From positions 1-64,000 of the forward strand of contig CAIKEU010000106.1 of NCBI GenBank assembly GCA_903826575.1: a stretch of DNA of 64,000 nucleotides. Reading direction: 5' to 3'. The position numbers were made by a program, and so were the translations under genes. This DNA is from an uncultured bacterium (GTDB taxonomy: Bacteria > Actinomycetota > Actinomycetes > S36-B12 > CAIYMF01). The notes under the pieces are model-generated. The model did no database searches. It was not told where the DNA came from and saw only the letters and a program-made list of their open reading frames with translations. Every line of letters begins with the position of its first letter. The first letter of the stretch is position 1. Shown piece by piece: positions 61,563 through 64,000 of this stretch.

Positions 61563-62189
61563 ATGGGTAGATCAGTGACAGTAACCGGGTTTGGCCGCGC
61601 GAGTGGTACCTACGATCAAGCCACCTTGCGGTTGGCTGCGGCAGCTCGTGCAACCAATCCTGGTGACGCGACCGCGCGAGCAACGTACGCCATGGCCGCT
61701 ATGCGTGAGGTGATTTTGCGCGGTGGAGTTGAGGAATCGGCCCTGTCGACAACAAACATTTCGCTATCCCCAGTGCATGACCCATGGCCAACAGTGGTGG
61801 CTTACGAAGCGACCTTGGGTCTAGCGGTCAAGGTGAGGGATTTGACGTCGATCGGATCGCTCCTGGTTTCGGCGGTGGAGTCCGGTGGCGATGGTGCACG
61901 AGTTGATGGAATTGAGTTCACCCATCGCGACCCGGCTTCGTTGCACAACGCTGCTCGCGACTCAGCCTTTGCCGACGCGCTAGCCAAAGCCCAACAGTTC
62001 GCTGGGTTGGCCGGGCAAGCCCTGGGCGAGGTTCGCCACGTGGTTGAGGGATCGGGTGCGATGCCGGCCCCGCGCGGACGCATGATGATGGCGATGGCCG
62101 ACTCGTCCGGTGGTGCTCCTATCGACGCTGGGGAGGGCACCATCACTTCGATGGTCACCGTAACGTGGGCACTGGGACCTTCCGTCTGA
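61563..62189 (+). CDS. SIMPL-domain (DUF541) protein
   Basis: 208 residues with the SIMPL pattern: VTVTGFGRASGTYDQATLRLAAAARATNPGDATARATYAMAAMREVILRGGVEESALSTTNISLSP... ARDSAFADALAKAQQFAGLAGQALGEVRHVVEGSG. The family is often exported and oligomeric, but no signal peptide is visible here, so a cytoplasmic location is likely. Stop overlaps the next start (TGATG). Role unknown. Confidence 0.85.
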   Translation: MGRSVTVTGFGRASGTYDQATLRLAAAARATNPGDATARATYAMAAMREVILRGGVEESALSTTNISLSPVHDPWPTVVAYEATLGLAVKVRDLTSIGSLLVSAVESGGDGARVDGIEFTHRDPASLHNAARDSAFADALAKAQQFAGLAGQALGEVRHVVEGSGAMPAPRGRMMMAMADSSGGAPIDAGEGTITSMVTVTWALGPSV

Positions 62190-62848
62190 TGGATGTGCCG
62201 TCGCGCGCGGAGTATTTCGAGCGCTGGTCTGAACTGCATGGAGGATATGACCCGCGGAAGTCTCGGTTCGTCGGACCGTGGTTGACGTTGATCTACACAC
62301 TCGCACGCCCGTTTGCTGCGGTAGGAATGCAGCCGGATGTCGTGACCTTGTTGGGTGTTGGCGTAGCTGGCGCTGTCGTGTGGTGTGCATCAGTTGGCGG
62401 TCATTGGCTGGTGCTAGCGGCTATGGTGTGTGCGCTGTCCGGAGTCTTTGACTCATTGGACGGCGCCGTGGCGGTGCTGACGGGACGCACTACCCAATGG
62501 GGTGCGCTGCTGGACTCACTTGTCGATCGAATCAGCGATCTGCTGTACCTATGTGCCCTGTGGATCGTAGGCGCACCGGTTTCGTGGTGCGTTTTTGCAG
62601 GATGCGCGCTCTTCTTATTGGAGTACACAAGGGCCCGGGCGCTGGCGATCGGCATGGATGACGTTGGGATCATCAGTATCGGGGAGCGGCCGACCCGGGT
62701 GACCGTCGTGTCGATGTTCCTGCTGGCTGCCGGAATTTACTCGGCTTGTGCCGCAACGTGGGTGAGTTATACCGCTGCGATTCTCGCCGTGCTGTGCGTC
62801 GTGGGGCTTGTTCAATTTCTGTGGGTCGCTCGACAGCGACTTCGATAG
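62189..62848 (+). CDS. CDP-alcohol phosphatidyltransferase family membrane protein
   Basis: 219 residues with several helices and the CDP-OH-P motif FDSLDGAVAVLTGRTTQWGALLDSLVDRISD, in which the DG...G...D...D spacing is kept while the usual AR is AV. Transfers a phosphatidyl or related group from CDP-diacylglycerol to an alcohol; the acceptor could be inositol phosphate, glycerol phosphate or another polar head group. ATG 62189 overlaps the SIMPL stop. Confidence 0.88.
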   Translation: MDVPSRAEYFERWSELHGGYDPRKSRFVGPWLTLIYTLARPFAAVGMQPDVVTLLGVGVAGAVVWCASVGGHWLVLAAMVCALSGVFDSLDGAVAVLTGRTTQWGALLDSLVDRISDLLYLCALWIVGAPVSWCVFAGCALFLLEYTRARALAIGMDDVGIISIGERPTRVTVVSMFLLAAGIYSACAATWVSYTAAILAVLCVVGLVQFLWVARQRLR

Positions 62849-62917
62849 GTCATGGACGTTGGGCGAATCCGGGGCCTGGCCTTAGCTCACTGATCCCACG
62901 TGCGGCATTGTGATGGC

Positions 62918-63430
62918 ATGGATCATCTCGAACAGGACGGCACTCGGCCGGACGTGCAGCCGGACTGGCGGGTTCACGGTGTGCACGTTGTGCGTGCGGC
63001 GGAGTTGGACAACAACACCGCGCAAACACTAGGCATGAACCGGGCTGCTGCGATCACCGCTGCTCGTCAAGGAGCCCAGCTGCTATGGGCGGGCACCGTC
63101 GATATTCATGCGGGTGCAGCCACAGGTGCCCATCATCACGGGCCGGTGGAGAGTGTGATTTACGTTGTCCGAGGCACGGCGCGAATGCGCTGGGGTTCGC
63201 GGCTGGAGTTCATTGCTGAAGCCGGTCCTGGTGACTTCATTCATGTGCCCCCATTCGTGCCACATCAGGAGATAAATGCCAGTAGCGACGAGACACTTTC
63301 CTGTGTCCTGGTGCGCTCCGGCCAAGATCCGGTAGTCGTCAACCTCGACGACATCGAAATTGAATCCTCCCCTCAGTCCATCGAGTGGGTCGACGATCTG
63401 CATCGTCCATCGCCGCAGGCCGACTCCTAG
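62918..63430 (+). CDS. Cupin-domain protein
   Basis: About 170 residues with cupin motif 1 GAATGAHHHGPVESVIYVVRGTARMRWG and motif 2 AGPGDFIHVPPFVPHQEINASSDETLSCVLVRSG, together giving His and Glu metal ligands. No HTH. It is a stand-alone single-domain cupin whose reaction or sensor role is not known. ATG 62918 is used although it has no clear ribosome site; the longer 62900 form adds six residues. Confidence 0.86.
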   Translation: MDHLEQDGTRPDVQPDWRVHGVHVVRAAELDNNTAQTLGMNRAAAITAARQGAQLLWAGTVDIHAGAATGAHHHGPVESVIYVVRGTARMRWGSRLEFIAEAGPGDFIHVPPFVPHQEINASSDETLSCVLVRSGQDPVVVNLDDIEIESSPQSIEWVDDLHRPSPQADS

Positions 63431-63483
63431 CTCGTGCTGTTGTCAGCTCGAGTCACATCGGATCAACGACGTACAATTCTGGC

Positions 63484-63720
63484 ATGAGTAATGTGCAGGT
63501 AGAGCCGGCGAATCGTTCATGGACAATCACCAAAGTCATTGCCGTCATTGTTGGAATCCTGAGTGCTGGATACATGTTGCCGTGGACGATTGCGGCAGTT
63601 CGCGATGTTCCGCACTGGTTTGTTTTTTGGATCAATCTGCTGCTCGGATGGACGATCATCGGGTGGATCGTCGCGTTAGTCATGGCTCTCAAGCGCCAGC
63701 GATACGTCGTTAGTGGCTAG
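63484..63720 (+). CDS. Superinfection-immunity (Imm_superinfect) family small membrane protein
   Basis: 78 residues with two helices (ITKVIAVIVGILSAGYMLPWTIAAV, FVFWINLLLGWTIIGWIVALVMALKRQ). The NLLLGWTIIGWIVALVMA segment is the family hallmark, named after phage T4 Imm. Most bacterial relatives are not linked to phage and have no shown function. ATG 63484 lies far inside the longer track frame at 63385. Convergent with the partial gene at the window edge. Confidence 0.82.
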   Translation: MSNVQVEPANRSWTITKVIAVIVGILSAGYMLPWTIAAVRDVPHWFVFWINLLLGWTIIGWIVALVMALKRQRYVVSG

Positions 63721-63726
63721 CGGCTG

Positions 63727-64000
63727 CTAAGCCTTCGTCGTGGCTTCCCCGTCGCGACCAATAGCGTTCGCGACGATTTCTGCGGACATGCCCACGAGCG
63801 GTAAACCGCCGCCGGGATGTGCGGATCCGCCAACCAAGTAGAGCCCTGGAATCGGGGAGATATTCGCGGGTCTCAGGAAGGCAGCTCGAGCACCATTACT
63901 CGAGGTGCCGTAGATCCCTCCGCCCGGCGCGCGGGTAGCGTGTTCGAGATCCGCAGGAGTGCGCGTGATTGTCCACAGTGCCCGGCCGCGTAAGTCGACT
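63727..64000 (-). CDS. CrtI-family FAD-dependent carotenoid oxidoreductase, C-terminal part only (runs off window)
   Basis: Not in the ORF track because it is cut by the window end. The frame read back from the TAG at 63727-63729 gives GGIYGTSSNGARAAFLRPANISPIPGLYLVGGSAHPGGGLPLVGMSAEIVANAIG, the C-terminal FAD-binding motif of phytoene-desaturase-like enzymes. It is a second such enzyme beside crtI (58758-60278), so it may be a later desaturase, ketolase or hydratase step. No start visible. Confidence 0.88.
   Translation of the reverse strand, partial: VDLRGRALWTITRTPADLEHATRAPGGGIYGTSSNGARAAFLRPANISPIPGLYLVGGSAHPGGGLPLVGMSAEIVANAIGRDGEATTKA

Noticed and set aside
1-64000. tRNA, rRNA, insertion sequences, prophage
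   Set aside because: I read the spacers for cloverleaf-like or transposase features and found none; a tRNAscan or ISfinder run could still show something short that I missed.

Overview
The window is about 58 % GC chromosome from a high-GC Gram-positive bacterium (Actinomycetota). The grounds are a diheme QcrC and Rieske/QcrB/CtaC-D-E-F respiratory supercomplex, a two-gene CrtYc/CrtYd lycopene cyclase, an AdoK-type adenosine kinase, a GT-C mannosyltransferase of the MptA/MptB kind, a PASTA kinase and a class II DAHP synthase. Many neighbours follow the order of the Mycobacterium tuberculosis Rv2173-Rv2205 region. I cannot name the genus. No insertion sequence, prophage, CRISPR array, rRNA or tRNA was seen. 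Genes are dense, with many 4-bp ATGA/GTGA start-stop overlaps; only 6038-6379 exceeds 300 bp without a gene.

Region by region. (1) 1-6340, minus strand: a cobalamin riboswitch with a downstream terminator hairpin, then a secreted alpha/alpha-barrel repeat protein, a secreted SCO2322-type protein and a complete ECF importer (T component, fused A-A' ATPase, S component). I read this as a vitamin B12 scavenging operon. (2) 6380-13250: a small conserved protein and aldo/keto reductase, a DUF3043 membrane protein, PspA, a proline iminopeptidase-like hydrolase, nadA, glycerate kinase and erpA. (3) 13312-18451: a large lipoprotein, adoK, aat, tusA-like and a cysteine desulfurase. (4) 18603-27709: ctaCDF on plus and ctaE-qcrCAB on minus, facing each other across an L,D-transpeptidase, an AAA ATPase and a strong shared terminator. 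(5) 27873-33666: a receiver-like protein, trpD, an AsnC-type domain, a DEDDh/GIY-YIG nuclease, a four-cysteine mini-protein and a membrane-anchored HExxH protease with a 12-bp tandem repeat. (6) 33689-41770: a NarL-type two-component pair, SRPBCC proteins, a zinc-ribbon membrane protein, a phosphoesterase, glucokinase and an esterase. (7) 42000-46399: acyltransferase, glpK, DUF1028 protein and a 6-phosphofructokinase with the pyrophosphate-type D104/K124 signature. (8) 46489-52228: class II DAHP synthase, an Ada-AlkA fusion followed by ogt, threonine aldolase, and a class I DAHP synthase behind an aromatic-rich leader peptide and terminator. (9) 52230-64000: PASTA kinase, carotenoid genes (crtYc, crtYd, crtB, crtI, crtE and the C-terminus of a second CrtI-family enzyme) interleaved with an RNase Sa/barstar pair, a mannosyltransferase, a SIMPL protein, a CDP-alcohol phosphatidyltransferase, a cupin and a small immunity-family membrane protein.

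The most noteworthy systems are the B12-riboswitch operon with its secreted intrinsic-factor-like protein, the aroF attenuator whose leader peptide reads MRSTYFYGYRPGVTGWAV, and the lipoprotein RNase Sa with its barstar. All function calls come from reading motifs; no database search was run.
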